This document shows positions 5,695 through 5,865 of a stretch of DNA of 5,865 bases, one piece after another. The DNA comes from an uncultured beta proteobacterium (GTDB taxonomy: Bacteria; Pseudomonadota; Gammaproteobacteria; Burkholderiales; Burkholderiaceae_B), in the NCBI GenBank assembly GCA_903929925.1, contig CAIYWO010000227.1:1-5865 (forward strand), read 5' to 3'. Under the pieces are notes generated by a model. That model searched no databases. It saw only the letters and a program-made list of their open reading frames with translations, and was not told the origin of the DNA. Position 1 is the first letter of the stretch, and each line of letters begins with the position of its first letter. The position numbers and the translations under genes were made by a program.

Positions 5695-5796
5695 CTCTGA
5701 AGAGTTGCCGAGCCGCACCGCCCGGCACACCGAAGGAGCAAGCGTTACTCGAGAGCCAGGCTCGCGAGACGCGAATCTCTCAGGTCCTGCACAGAG
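5695..5796 (+). promoter_or_regulatory. glycine riboswitch, aptamer 2
   Basis: The second aptamer follows the first after a 9-base linker. P1 is CTCTG (5695-5699) with CAGAG (5792-5796). The inner helix is AGAG (5701-5704) with CTCT (5777-5780), and a side helix TGCCG/CGGCA spans 5706-5710 and 5723-5727. The conserved core CCGAAGGAGCA (5730-5740) repeats 11 bases of aptamer 1 exactly. P3 is longer than in aptamer 1: GCGT (5742-5745) with ACGC (5769-5772), and CTCG (5748-5751) with CGAG (5765-5768). ATCTCTCAGG (5775-5784) is the conserved 3' block. The 5' strand reads GAAGAG where the common form is GGAGAG, a small deviation. Confidence 0.93.
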
Positions 5797-5855
5797 GGGG
5801 CGCACACTTGAATCGCAAGTGCGCTTACCTTTATTCGTGCGCAAGGACTATTCCC
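5797..5855 (+). promoter_or_regulatory. expression platform of the glycine riboswitch with competing hairpins and SD
   Basis: Immediately after aptamer 2, GCGCAC (5800-5805) can pair with either of two GTGCGC copies, at 5819-5824 or 5837-5842. A strong local hairpin, CACTTG-AATCG-CAAGTG (5805-5821), favours the first; it is followed by TTACCTTTATT, not by a clean T-run, so an intrinsic terminator is doubtful. CCTT (5828-5831) can pair with AAGG (5843-5846) inside the Shine-Dalgarno AAGGA (5843-5847), giving a possible block on ribosome entry. The pairing partners are visible; a translational mode of control is inference. Confidence 0.5.
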
Positions 5856-5865
5856 ATGCTTAACA
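5856..5865 (+). CDS. start of a riboswitch-controlled gene, cut by the right edge (glycine-related, possibly gcvT)
   Basis: Only ATG CTT AAC and one further base are inside the window (M-L-N). The start is supported by AAGGA (5843-5847), 8 bases upstream, and by its position about 60 bases after the tandem glycine riboswitch. Genes in this position in betaproteobacteria are most often gcvT, the aminomethyltransferase of the glycine cleavage system, or a sodium:alanine/glycine symporter. The three residues cannot decide between them, so no symbol is given. Confidence 0.6.

Noticed and set aside
5800..5835. Intrinsic terminator after the riboswitch
   Set aside because: A hairpin is present, but the following bases (TTACCTTTATT) are not a proper T-run and an SD plus start codon follow directly. 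Translational control seems more likely, so no terminator is called.

Overview
The window reads as a piece of a proteobacterial chromosome, most likely a betaproteobacterium of the Burkholderiales, perhaps near the Alcaligenaceae. The reasons are two tandem 'orphan' Bug-type periplasmic binding proteins (a family strongly expanded in that group), a tandem glycine riboswitch upstream of a gene, moderate GC, and Shine-Dalgarno led, tightly spaced genes. This placement is inference from content; no 16S rRNA or other marker is present.

Bases 1-4756 hold five minus-strand genes that look like one operon. In transcription order they are Bug binding protein A (4756-3788), Bug binding protein B (3765-2791), an enoyl-CoA hydratase/isomerase-fold protein (2754-1981), an acyl-CoA dehydrogenase large-type subunit (1949-771) and a second, divergent acyl-CoA dehydrogenase-like subunit that runs off the left edge (765-<1). 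The gaps are 22, 36, 31 and 5 bases. The simplest reading is an uptake-plus-beta-oxidation module: the Bug proteins capture a carboxylate in the periplasm, and after CoA activation by an enzyme not in the window the two-subunit dehydrogenase and the crotonase-fold protein carry out dehydrogenation and hydration. The substrate cannot be read from the sequence.

Bases 4757-4916 are a non-coding leader for the operon with several inverted repeats and two weak promoter candidates. Bases 4917-5426 (minus) encode a GNAT acetyltransferase of the phosphinothricin/methionine-sulfoximine acetyltransferase type.

Bases 5427-5855 contain no gene. They separate the minus-strand acetyltransferase from a plus-strand unit. 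They hold a possible acetyltransferase promoter, a plus-strand promoter candidate (5551-5580), a clear two-aptamer glycine riboswitch (about 5596-5796), and a short expression platform with competing hairpins and a possible anti-Shine-Dalgarno pairing. A start codon with a good ribosome binding site follows at 5856, three codons before the right edge. That gene is probably glycine-related, gcvT or a glycine/alanine transporter, but this cannot be seen.

I see no mobile element, CRISPR array, tRNA, rRNA or phage gene. The window is mainly ordinary metabolism. The most distinctive points are the riboswitch and its platform, the heteromeric-type dehydrogenase pair, the missing second catalytic glutamate in the crotonase-fold protein, and the palindromes ahead of the operon.
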